NCBI GenBank assembly: GCA_015066225.1
Contig: SVOT01000001.1
Coordinates: 186,001-250,000 of the forward strand
Direction of reading: 5' to 3'
Source: Oscillospiraceae bacterium
GTDB lineage: Bacteria; Bacillota; Clostridia; Oscillospirales; Acutalibacteraceae
Length of the DNA: 64,000 nucleotides
A program made the translations under genes and the position numbers. Below the pieces are notes generated by a model. The model worked only from the letters and a program-made list of their open reading frames with translations. It ran no database searches and was not told where the DNA came from. Of the stretch, positions 55,459 through 62,579 are shown piece by piece. Position 1 is the first letter of the stretch; each line of letters starts with the position of its first letter.

Positions 55459-58400
55459 TATAACGCATTGAATCCTTAAAGGCGTGCCGTTTTCGTCAAC
55501 AGCACATAAAGCAGACAAATCAAACCACTGATACTTTTTCGCTACAGGGTCAACCAACAGCCTTGCTTTAAAGAAAACAGATTTCAAGGTCGTTCTTGTT
55601 CTTGCCAAAGCTGCAAGAACAGACTCAAGATCATCTTTATGAATAGTATCTGTTATTTTAAAGTTTTCCTTATCATTTATAGCCGCCAGAACATTGTAAC
55701 CAAAAACATTGTTAATGTTATAGGATGGTCTGAGCGTTTTATTCAAAATGTGATAAGTTATAATAGCACAACCGTTGTTTGCCATATCATAATAGAACAA
55801 GGCAGGATCAAGGGGCTCGACTTTAGATTCTTTAACCTGTGATGAATATTTTACTGTTTTGCATCTCAATTTATAATTTTCGATAAGTGCATTTGTGCCG
55901 AAAATTGCATCCTGGGCAACAGAAAAATCGCAGGCATCCGCTTCAAGCATCATTTTAATCTCATAGTCAGAAATCTGAGTGGGAATTGTGACATTCGTAA
56001 CATATGCCTTGAGATTATTGAGAGTCATAGCGGCATATTTCAGATTCTTTTCAGATGCGCCTGTAGAAATTGTGTGCTCAATAAATTCCGAAGTAACAAC
56101 GTGTCTGTCAAAAATATCATCGACGTAACAATAGTTGTGAATATATCTTGTACCGATAAGATATATTCCGATTTTGAATCCGAGACTCTTGATGGTATCA
56201 GCATAACTACGAAGCTTTCTGATGGTCACACCCTCAAGAAAATCCTGGGGAAAAATTATGCATACATCAAGACCCGAACAATCATTTTCTTCGGTAAAGC
56301 TCTTGATTTCTTGAATAAAGCTCGGCATATCGTCCGGCATTATCATTGTATAAACCGAGACAGGCGGAATCTTATGCCCCTGCTGTTTCATTTCAATCAA
56401 AACATACAACAATGATTTTAGTGAAATAATGCTTAAATTCTTTTTTGTTGCGTTTGATTTGTTGAGTTCGTAATAAACCTCTGTAGTAATCGCGATAGCA
56501 TCGTGAGAGGTTGAGAAAGGAATATAATCATAGCAAACCAACTCACCGGTTCTTGCATCACAAACAGGAACAAATTTGGGCTCGTGGTCATTTTTCATAT
56601 CCAACTGTATACCCACACCTGCTGAATCGTCTGAATATGCTGCAAGATGTCTCATACCAACGTTATAGAACGTATATGCGCTTTTTCCGCTGATTTTAGC
56701 TGATTTTGACGCATATTCGGCTGAAATAGCAAGCTTTTTGAAGTTTTTACCGTCATTTGGATACCGTGCAATACCCATTGTTGCAGTAAACTCACCGCTT
56801 TCAGTGGCAGTTCTGTAAGGTTTACGCAAAAGGTTATGGAGATTTTCAATAAACAAAACCATCTCAGACTGCTTCGTAACGTTTTTTACAAAAAGCAGGA
56901 ATTTATCCGATGCAGATTTGCAGATAATTTTATCTTTATCGGTAATACCCTTTAATTTAGCGGCAAATTCCTTAATAAGAGCATTACCGTATTCATAACC
57001 GAAAAGATTATTGCAAATGCTCATATCATCAATATCAATATGAACTAGTAAATTCTTAGAATTAGGATTGTTTTTTATATAAGAATCGACGTCAATCTCA
57101 AACTGTTTAGGCAAAAGAAGTCCTGTCAAACCGTCTGTAACGCCAAAACCGCGTTTTATATCAGAAAGAATTTCATCATCGTCATAGATACTGAACGCAC
57201 CGTCGAGGGCTATTATATCTTTATTATCATTAACTCTGAAAACGATGAAACCGACAGCCAGATATTCAACGCCATCTCTTATCACCCTGAACTCAAGTCG
57301 CGTTTTTCCTTTACCCATTTTTGCAAGCTCATTAAAACTTGCAAGGTTAACCTTATTAGAAAACCTGGGCAAATCAGCCGGGTGACAAATTTTGTGACAT
57401 TGGGAAACGAATTCAGCAAAATTCTTTGGAACATACGGAAAGAATTTATCCCACTTGCCCCTTGTTACCCTGAAAAGACCCTGTGCGATATCAGCTTCAA
57501 AAACAATATCATACGCAGATATTATAGCATCCTCACAAATATCAAGTGATTTATTTTTATTATCATTTGAATCGTTGGTATTTTCGGAAATGAACTTATT
57601 TTGCTCGCTTGGTGTCGTAGGAGCATCGTTTTTGAGCTCTCTTTCAATTTTTGCGAAATCATTAACCACAGATGAAAAACATTTAAGCAACTGAGGTGAA
57701 AATGCACCACAGGCACCGTTAAGAATGAGCTCTACCGCTTCTTCGTGTTTTAAAGCAGTTTTGTATGTTCTGTGGCTTGTCAAGGCATCATAACAGTCGG
57801 CAATTGCAACAATTTGTGCAGAAATGGGAGTTTCGTCGCCTTTGAGGCCGTTGGGATAACCGCTGCCGTCCCATCTTTCGTGGTGATAATGGCAGATTTC
57901 TTGACAATATTTGAAATATTCGTTACTTTCACTGATATCATCAAGCATACCAAGAAGCAAAGCACCACGTGTGGTGTGGGTTTTCATAATCTCAAACTCA
58001 TCCGGAGTAAGTCTGCCGGGCTTGAGCATTATAGCGTCCGGGATAGAAATTTTACCGATATCGTGAACAGAGGAAGCGTAGAAAATAAGCTCCTCCTGTT
58101 CTTTTGAAATGCCGTATTCGGGGCACATTTGTGCAACCGCAGACGTAAGTGCTTTTGTAAAAAATCGTATGCGTTTAATGTGCTGACCGGATTCCATATC
58201 ACGACTTTCAATCGCCGCAACAAGAAGCTCAACAAGGTCAAAGTTCATGCTCTGCATTTTTATATTTTGCTCACGGAGCTTGTTCGCCTGGCTGAGAATA
58301 CGCTTTGTATGAATTTTGGTAAGATTAAAAATCTGAAGCTTTAATTGACGTATTTCTGAAATGTTAATAAGCCTGCGAAGAGCCACATCATAGGAAAAGG

Positions 58401-58731
58401 GATCCGGCAGGATATCATATGCAAAGGATGAAAAGCCAGCGCTTTCAAAAACACGCATAGCCTCAAAGCTGGTGAAAAGAATCGGAACTTCTGCAAAGAC
58501 ATTATCTTCATATAATTTTGAAATCAACCACAACGCATCGTTTTCATCGGGCATTTCATCAAGAACAAACGCAGTGTTAAGATTAGAATAAAAGTCAACA
58601 TCATCCCACGAGTCGGCGGAATAAGAGCAAATGGTAAGATTGCTTTTTGATTCAAGCAATTTTATAAGCTGTTGATTTTTATCTTTATTGTCAGTGAAGA
58701 AAACAACAGAAAAATCCTTCAATACATTCAC
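55441..58731 (-). CDS. HD-GYP protein with degenerate GGDEF and EAL-like domains
   Basis: A 1096-residue cytoplasmic signalling protein. Order: receiver-like N-terminal domain (1-130), helical linker, HD-GYP domain (about 165-350) with SSVHDIGKI and HHERWDGSGYP (complete), PAS-like region (about 395-510), a GGDEF-fold domain from TDGLTGLLLPKQFEID in which the GGDEF loop reads SASDKF (so no cyclase is expected), an EAL-like region (about 690-920) in which I find no EAL triplet or acidic catalytic set, and a final PAS-like domain. The likely active part is HD-GYP, a cyclic-di-GMP phosphodiesterase. The ribosome site is close (GAGGTGAATG). Overlaps sigK by 18 bp, convergent. Confidence 0.85.
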   Translation of the reverse strand: MNVLKDFSVVFFTDNKDKNQQLIKLLESKSNLTICSYSADSWDDVDFYSNLNTAFVLDEMPDENDALWLISKLYEDNVFAEVPILFTSFEAMRVFESAGFSSFAYDILPDPFSYDVALRRLINISEIRQLKLQIFNLTKIHTKRILSQANKLREQNIKMQSMNFDLVELLVAAIESRDMESGQHIKRIRFFTKALTSAVAQMCPEYGISKEQEELIFYASSVHDIGKISIPDAIMLKPGRLTPDEFEIMKTHTTRGALLLGMLDDISESNEYFKYCQEICHYHHERWDGSGYPNGLKGDETPISAQIVAIADCYDALTSHRTYKTALKHEEAVELILNGACGAFSPQLLKCFSSVVNDFAKIERELKNDAPTTPSEQNKFISENTNDSNDNKNKSLDICEDAIISAYDIVFEADIAQGLFRVTRGKWDKFFPYVPKNFAEFVSQCHKICHPADLPRFSNKVNLASFNELAKMGKGKTRLEFRVIRDGVEYLAVGFIVFRVNDNKDIIALDGAFSIYDDDEILSDIKRGFGVTDGLTGLLLPKQFEIDVDSYIKNNPNSKNLLVHIDIDDMSICNNLFGYEYGNALIKEFAAKLKGITDKDKIICKSASDKFLLFVKNVTKQSEMVLFIENLHNLLRKPYRTATESGEFTATMGIARYPNDGKNFKKLAISAEYASKSAKISGKSAYTFYNVGMRHLAAYSDDSAGVGIQLDMKNDHEPKFVPVCDARTGELVCYDYIPFSTSHDAIAITTEVYYELNKSNATKKNLSIISLKSLLYVLIEMKQQGHKIPPVSVYTMIMPDDMPSFIQEIKSFTEENDCSGLDVCIIFPQDFLEGVTIRKLRSYADTIKSLGFKIGIYLIGTRYIHNYCYVDDIFDRHVVTSEFIEHTISTGASEKNLKYAAMTLNNLKAYVTNVTIPTQISDYEIKMMLEADACDFSVAQDAIFGTNALIENYKLRCKTVKYSSQVKESKVEPLDPALFYYDMANNGCAIITYHILNKTLRPSYNINNVFGYNVLAAINDKENFKITDTIHKDDLESVLAALARTRTTLKSVFFKARLLVDPVAKKYQWFDLSALCAVDENGTPLRIQCVISRAIE

Positions 58732-58758
58732 CTCAAAAGTGCGTAATTAAACAGAATA

Positions 58759-58787
58759 ATATTACCATTAAATATGCCAAAAGTCAA
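58759..58787 (-). promoter_or_regulatory. SigA-type promoter for the HD-GYP gene
   Basis: Minus strand TTGACT, 17-bp spacer, TAATAT, with start near 58752, about 20 bp before ATG 58731. Confidence 0.55.
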
Positions 58788-58855
58788 ATTTATTACAATA
58801 ATGTAAACTAATTGTAATAAACCACAAACATTTTTTCCTAATCGCCTGACAGACA

Positions 58856-58883
58856 TTGCATTTTTTAAAAATAGTGCTAAAAT
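58856..58883 (+). promoter_or_regulatory. Possible promoter for the metallophosphoesterase gene
   Basis: TTGCAT, 16-bp spacer, TAAAAT, 31 bp before ATG 58915. The -10 box is imperfect. Confidence 0.4.
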
Positions 58884-58914
58884 TAAATCATAAAATTAAC
58901 GGAGTGTATTTTTT

Positions 58915-60543
58915 ATGATTACAAAAACAGAATGGAAAAACATCAGGGGCTCTTCCCCTGTCCCCGACCAGATAATGCTATCAGTAAAGGGTAACCCTTC
59001 GAGTAATATGGCTGTGCGTTGGCGAACAGATACACAGGCAGACAGCGGCTTTGTTAAAATCCGTGAAAAGGATTCAACTGAATGGCGAATCATTTCGGCA
59101 CAGAGCATTGATTTTGAAACCGATATGGATTTCAGCCGTTTTCACTTTGCAGACCTCAGCGGGCTTTCTGAAGACACTTTTTACGAATATAACTGCGGTG
59201 ATGAAAAAAACCGAAGCGAAAACTATGTTTTCAAAACCACAAAAAAAGACTGCACTAAATTTTCTTTTCTTTGCATTTCAGACGTTCAAGCCGGTGACGC
59301 CGAGCCCCCTGCAGACTATTCGGCGTTAAACACCGTTCTCAAAGAAACATTAAAAAAGCACCCTCAGTGCGAATTCATTTTGACTGCGGGTGACAACACA
59401 AACTGCGGTCAGACAGATATTCAATGGACAGGACTTTTTGAGGGCTTAAAAGGAATAATTGAGTCAAAACCCATTATGTTCTGCATGGGTAACCACGACG
59501 ATATGGGCTTTGAAAACTACTTCACAAAGGAAGGTAAATATTACTCTGAATATGCTGAGTATTTTACTAATCAGCTTTGGGGCTCATACGAGCACAACGG
59601 CCCCAAGGACAGACCTGTGGCAAACTACGCTTTTGACTACGGCAACGTGCATTTCTGCGTAACAGGCACAAGCGGATATGAAGAAATGAATGAGTGGCTT
59701 GTTGACCAGATGAAAAACAGCGACAAAACCTGGAAATTTGCCGTTCACCACTTCCCTGTTAACTATTCCTCACCGGTTCTTGAAATTGAAGACACATACC
59801 CCGCTCTTCGTGAGGGAATGGATATGTGTGATATTGTTTTTTCGGGTCACGAGCACACCTTTGCACGCTCTTACCCAAGACGGGGTGAAGGTTTATTCGA
59901 CAAGCCCTCCGAGGGTACAATTCACTACAACCTCGGCTCAAGCCACAGAAACTCACCGGGGGCACGGGTTGTCAACAAGGTTTGGAACGTTAAGACATAT
60001 TGCCACGAAGAGCCCCTTTCAATGTATTCGGTTGTTGACATAGACGATAAAAAATGTACTCTTACAGCCTACGTTGAAGACGGCAGAGTTGTTGACGTTT
60101 GCGTGATTGATAAAAACAAAGATAACATCTCCCCTGCAGACCTTGCCCCGATTTACGACAAAACAAGGCTTCTTTTCAAGGGTTACGACCTTGGCATCTG
60201 CACACTTGCTACACTACCACAAAAGGTCAACGGTGTGTGGTATATACCAATCGGGCAAATAATCTCGTTCACAGGTGCCAACGTTGAAAGAGCACCGGGT
60301 AAAATTAAGGTTTCGATCTACGGCAGAACAAGCGAGTTTACCGAAAATTCAAACATTATAAAAACACAAAGTGGCGAAGAAGCAATGAGCTCCCCTTGTC
60401 TCAGGCTTGAACAAAATCAGCTTTACGTGCCCCTCGACGATTTCGGAAAAAACCTCAGAATGCACGGATATTATTATGAGCACAACAACTTCATCTCTAT
60501 TGAATCGGAAGTGCAACACCTTTCAATACCGCATCAGCCATAA
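58915..60543 (+). CDS. Purple-acid-phosphatase-like metallophosphoesterase
   Basis: A 542-residue protein: N-terminal Fn3-like domain (about 20-110; GNPSSNMAVRWRTDTQ), a calcineurin-type phosphoesterase with metal motifs CISDVQAGD, LTAGDNTNCG, MGNHDDMG, VHHFPVNY and FSGHEHTF, and a C-terminal module (about 425-530; WYIPIGQIISFTG ... LYVPLDDF) resembling the copper-amine-oxidase N-terminal stalk domain. The family is usually exported, yet there is no signal peptide here. Metal site complete. RBS GGAG. Ends with a strong terminator. Substrate unknown. Confidence 0.85.
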   Translation: MITKTEWKNIRGSSPVPDQIMLSVKGNPSSNMAVRWRTDTQADSGFVKIREKDSTEWRIISAQSIDFETDMDFSRFHFADLSGLSEDTFYEYNCGDEKNRSENYVFKTTKKDCTKFSFLCISDVQAGDAEPPADYSALNTVLKETLKKHPQCEFILTAGDNTNCGQTDIQWTGLFEGLKGIIESKPIMFCMGNHDDMGFENYFTKEGKYYSEYAEYFTNQLWGSYEHNGPKDRPVANYAFDYGNVHFCVTGTSGYEEMNEWLVDQMKNSDKTWKFAVHHFPVNYSSPVLEIEDTYPALREGMDMCDIVFSGHEHTFARSYPRRGEGLFDKPSEGTIHYNLGSSHRNSPGARVVNKVWNVKTYCHEEPLSMYSVVDIDDKKCTLTAYVEDGRVVDVCVIDKNKDNISPADLAPIYDKTRLLFKGYDLGICTLATLPQKVNGVWYIPIGQIISFTGANVERAPGKIKVSIYGRTSEFTENSNIIKTQSGEEAMSSPCLRLEQNQLYVPLDDFGKNLRMHGYYYEHNNFISIESEVQHLSIPHQP

Positions 60544-60549
60544 CAAACA

Positions 60550-60582
60550 AAAGCCACCCGGCGAGGGTGGCTTTGATTTTTT
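60550..60582 (+). terminator. Intrinsic terminator
   Basis: AAAGCCACCC / GGGTGGCTTT with GGCGA loop, followed by GATTTTTT. Confidence 0.85.
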
Positions 60583-60684
60583 AATTTAAAATTACGATAA
60601 TAACCACTATTACTTAATGAACAAACCTTTAATCTTATCAATTATTTTTCCCGAATCAGAGACAGGCTTATCTACAATCCAAGG

Positions 60685-60730
60685 CAAACATCCGTGTGTA
60701 GGCTTCGCCGAGGGTGCGTTCGAATCCCTG
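60685..60730. repeat. Degenerate half copy of the tRNA-linked repeat
   Basis: Shares GGCTTCGCCGAGGGTG and GTTCGAATCCC with the right half of units at 61815 and 61962, and begins AAACATCCG against AAACACCCG. The left half is missing. Confidence 0.65.
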
Positions 60731-60773
60731 TTTTTAAATTTCACAAGAAACCACAACATAACATATCCGGGAA

Positions 60774-61310
60774 TCAAATATTATTATGAAAATAATATAA
60801 AACTTCAGTTTCACTGTCGTATAAATAAATTGAATAAAAATCAAACTTCCTATAATTTAAATCTTCGTCAGGATCGTTGTGTTTGGTTTTGATATAAACA
60901 AAATCACCCTCGGTTATAGTTTTTCTATTAAAATCGTAGTTTTCTTTTAATTCATTTCCTATTTCATCAACCCAATTTTCAAAATTATCCATATACGAAT
61001 ACAATTCTGCAATATCATCCGAGGTAACAACAGAAAAATATTCGGATAACTCAAAGTCTTCAACCGAGATTTCATCAAAAGTATACTTTGCATAATCAGT
61101 ATAATCCTGAAATCCACCTGAAGTATAAAACTCTTTATTATTATACGGAGGTAAAGAATCAATTACAGGGTCGGAATAAGCATTATCAAACGGTGAAATA
61201 GATTTAAGAAATGCCCAAAAATCCTTATCCTCTGATTCAGAGGATAGTGAACAAGACGAAAAAGAGATAATGATTAATAAAACTAAAATAAATGATGTGA
61301 TTCGTTTCAT
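60774..61310 (-). CDS. Putative lipoprotein of unknown function
   Basis: A 178-residue protein starting MKRITSFILVLLIIISFSSC: a signal peptide ending in a lipobox-like FSSC, so it should be lipid-anchored outside the membrane. The mature part is rich in Tyr, Asp and Glu (YTDYAKYTFDEISVEDFELS) and shows no family I recognise. RBS AGGTG 11 bp before the start. It stands alone in a repeat-rich stretch, so it may be part of accessory DNA. Confidence 0.65.
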   Translation of the reverse strand: MKRITSFILVLLIIISFSSCSLSSESEDKDFWAFLKSISPFDNAYSDPVIDSLPPYNNKEFYTSGGFQDYTDYAKYTFDEISVEDFELSEYFSVVTSDDIAELYSYMDNFENWVDEIGNELKENYDFNRKTITEGDFVYIKTKHNDPDEDLNYRKFDFYSIYLYDSETEVLYYFHNNI

Positions 61311-61472
61311 AATTTAAACACCTCGTTTTCTTAAAAAAAGTTGTAAGTTTGTTTGAACACCATTTAAAAGAAAACTCTAAATCCGCCAGTAAAGAATTAT
61401 TCATATATTCCCCCTCGACTAGACTTTAACACAAACCCCCATTTTTTTCAACTGCCAGCGTTACAGGCGACT

Positions 61473-61526
61473 AATTAATTCACATAAAAAACAGCAACCA
61501 CCATTTATTGGTGATTGCTTTATTTG
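61473..61526 (-). repeat. Copy of the tRNA-Ser 3' terminator sequence, detached
   Basis: CACATAAAAAACAGCAACC and CACCATTTATTGGTGATTGC repeat the spacer/terminator that follows the tRNA at 62060-62108. Here no tRNA piece is attached to it. From 61311 to 61472 I see nothing else I can support. Confidence 0.65.
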
Positions 61527-61600
61527 TCTGTGGGCTACAAAAAAGATATATTCTGCTTTTTGTGTATGAATTCGAACTCTCACATAATCGTTAGCTTTTA

Positions 61601-61779
61601 GTGAAATCGTTCGCTTGCGCTCACGGTGAAATAATTCACTCCGTGAATTGTGAAATATTGCTCCCGTTGGTTGCAATGTGAAATAAAATTCGCCTCCTCA
61701 CATTTGCGGAGCAAATATTTCACAGCGAAGCTATTTCACTTGGCGAAGCCAAATTTCACTCGCCGCAGGCGAATTTCAT
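61601..61779. repeat. Nested palindrome: GTGAAAT/ATTTCAC array with mini-hairpins
   Basis: Four GTGAAAT copies (61601, 61626, 61650, 61678) then three ATTTCAC and one ATTTCAT (61717, 61733, 61753, 61773). Between them lie short hairpins, most with 3-nt loops: AATTCAC-TCC-GTGAATT, ATTTGC-GGA-GCAAAT, AGC-GAA-GCT, TTGGC-GAA-GCCAA, TCGCC-GCA-GGCGA. The halves are reverse complements in their spacers, so the whole folds on a centre near 61,700. Confidence 0.8.
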
Positions 61780-61780
61780 T

Positions 61781-61814
61781 GAAAAAAGCACTTGCTTTCG
61801 CAAGTGCTTTTTTC
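61781..61814. terminator. Perfect 15-bp terminator hairpin
   Basis: GAAAAAAGCACTTGC / GCAAGTGCTTTTTTC with TTTC loop; joins the nested palindrome to the first tRNA-linked unit. On the minus strand it follows a tRNA-like CCA end at once. Confidence 0.8.
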
Positions 61815-61909
61815 TGGCGCAGACGGTGGGATTCGATGGGCTCTGCCCATCGTTTGCTCCGCAAACACCCGATTGTGTTCGGTTCGCCGAGGGTGGGTTC
61901 GAATCCCAT
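61815..61909. repeat. tRNA-linked palindromic unit, copy 1 (95 bp)
   Basis: Starts TGGCGCAGACGGTGGGATTC, identical to the reverse complement of the tRNA-Ser 3' end, then diverges. Outer arms TGGGATTCGA / TCGAATCCCA enclose hairpins GATGGGC-TCT-GCCCATC and GTTTGC-TCC-GCAAAC. The third hairpin lost one base relative to copy 2 (GGTTCGCC against GGCTTCGCC). Confidence 0.85.
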
Positions 61910-61961
61910 TATTCATTTACATAAAAAACAGCAACCAACATTAATTAGCGGTTACTGTTTT
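61910..61961 (-). repeat. Diverged tRNA-terminator copy between units
   Basis: Minus strand ACAGTAACC / GGTTGCTGT stem followed by Ts. Compared with 62060-62108 the arms differ but still pair (one G-T wobble), so the stem is kept while sequence drifts. Confidence 0.65.
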
Positions 61962-62057
61962 TGGCGCAGACGGTGGGATTCGATGGGCTCTGCCCATCGT
62001 TTGCTCCGCAAACACCCGATTGTGTTCGGCTTCGCCGAGGGTGGGTTCGAATCCCAT
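61962..62057. repeat. tRNA-linked palindromic unit, copy 2 (96 bp)
   Basis: Matches copy 1 except for one extra C. Adds an intact CGGC-TTC-GCCG hairpin, giving three side hairpins inside one closing stem, a cloverleaf-like outline. The right end GGTGGGTTCGAATCCCAT looks like a tRNA T-arm in the direction opposite to the tRNA-Ser gene. Confidence 0.85.
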
Positions 62058-62059
62058 TT

Positions 62060-62108
62060 TTGATTTACATAAAGAAAGCAACCACCATTTATTGGTGATT
62101 GCTTTATT
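62060..62108 (-). terminator. Terminator of tRNA-Ser
   Basis: Minus strand GCAATCACC / GGTGGTTGC stem (one G-T/T-G pairing) and a T-rich tail, directly after the encoded CCA. Confidence 0.75.
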
Positions 62109-62199
62109 TGGCGCAGACGGTGGGATTCGAACCCACGAGCCCGGTTAAAGGCTAACGCATTTCGAGTGCGCCCCGTTATGACCACTTCGATACGTCTGC
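62109..62199 (-). tRNA. tRNA-Ser (anticodon CGA), CCA encoded
   Basis: Acceptor GCAGACG pairs with CGTCTGC, discriminator G, CCA encoded. Anticodon stem CGCA/TGCG closes the loop CTCGAAA, giving anticodon CGA (reads UCG). Long variable arm of the class II type, T-arm GTGGG-TTCGAAT-CCCAC. No intron. Confidence 0.95.
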
Positions 62200-62249
62200 A
62201 TTTATTGTTATATTCAAAACGATTGTTGCGGGGAAATAAACACTTCGGG

Positions 62250-62397
62250 GCTTGCCCCGTTATGTCCTGTTGCGGTGCCCGAAAAATCTGCATATCTGTC
62301 GATATTTGATTTTTCGACCGCTGCCACTCCTTATTGCTCGCTTACTCTGCCACCGGCAGCGCTCGCAAACGTCCCCACTTCGATACATCTTCATATG
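62250..62397 (-). pseudogene. Broken tRNA-Ser 5'-half copy interrupted by about 105 bp
   Basis: GCCCCGTTATG (near 62255) and CCACTTCGATACATCTTCAT (near 62376) match two parts of the tRNA-Ser D-arm/acceptor region that lie next to each other in the intact gene. Between them lies palindrome-bearing DNA (CGAAAAATC / GATTTTTCG). The anticodon and 3' half are absent. The rest of 62200-62580 holds only the promoter below. Confidence 0.5.
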
Positions 62398-62501
62398 TTT
62401 ATATATTTTTCATTTTGTCAACGCTTGATATTTTAGCAAAAGGTCACTATTATGTCAAGGAATTTTTGGTTATTTAGTTCGACTAATTTCCCCTAATTTT
62501 A

Positions 62502-62531
62502 TTGATTAAAAGGAAATGTTAATGTTATAAT
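62502..62531 (+). promoter_or_regulatory. Putative promoter of the radical SAM gene
   Basis: TTGATT, 18-bp spacer, TATAAT; start near 62538, about 42 bp before GTG 62580. Confidence 0.5.
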
Positions 62532-62579
62532 TAGTTCAATAACAGTAAGTTACAACATCTGAACACGGGAGGGTTTTAC

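Noticed and set aside
60617-60892. ORF of 91 aa
   Set aside because: Lies over the degenerate repeat and the 3' end of the lipoprotein gene; no ribosome site.
61239-61404. Minus-strand ORF of about 55 codons starting MNNSLLADLEFSF with GAGGGGG upstream
   Set aside because: The ribosome site is good, but about 70 bp overlap the lipoprotein start in another frame; kept only as a possible leader or remnant.
61815-61909. A second tRNA gene
   Set aside because: It has a T-arm and 3' acceptor end but no pairing 5' acceptor, D-arm or anticodon arm.
61815-62057. CRISPR-like repeat array
   Set aside because: Only two full units, long palindromes, and the 'spacers' are diverged copies of one terminator; no cas genes.
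61650-62063. ORF of 137 aa with repeated FWRRRWDSMGSAHRLL
   Set aside because: It is read straight through the palindromic units and tRNA copies; the peptide repeat merely mirrors the DNA repeat, and there is no ribosome site.
61952-62293. ORF of 113 aa on the minus strand
   Set aside because: Covers the tRNA-Ser gene and repeats.
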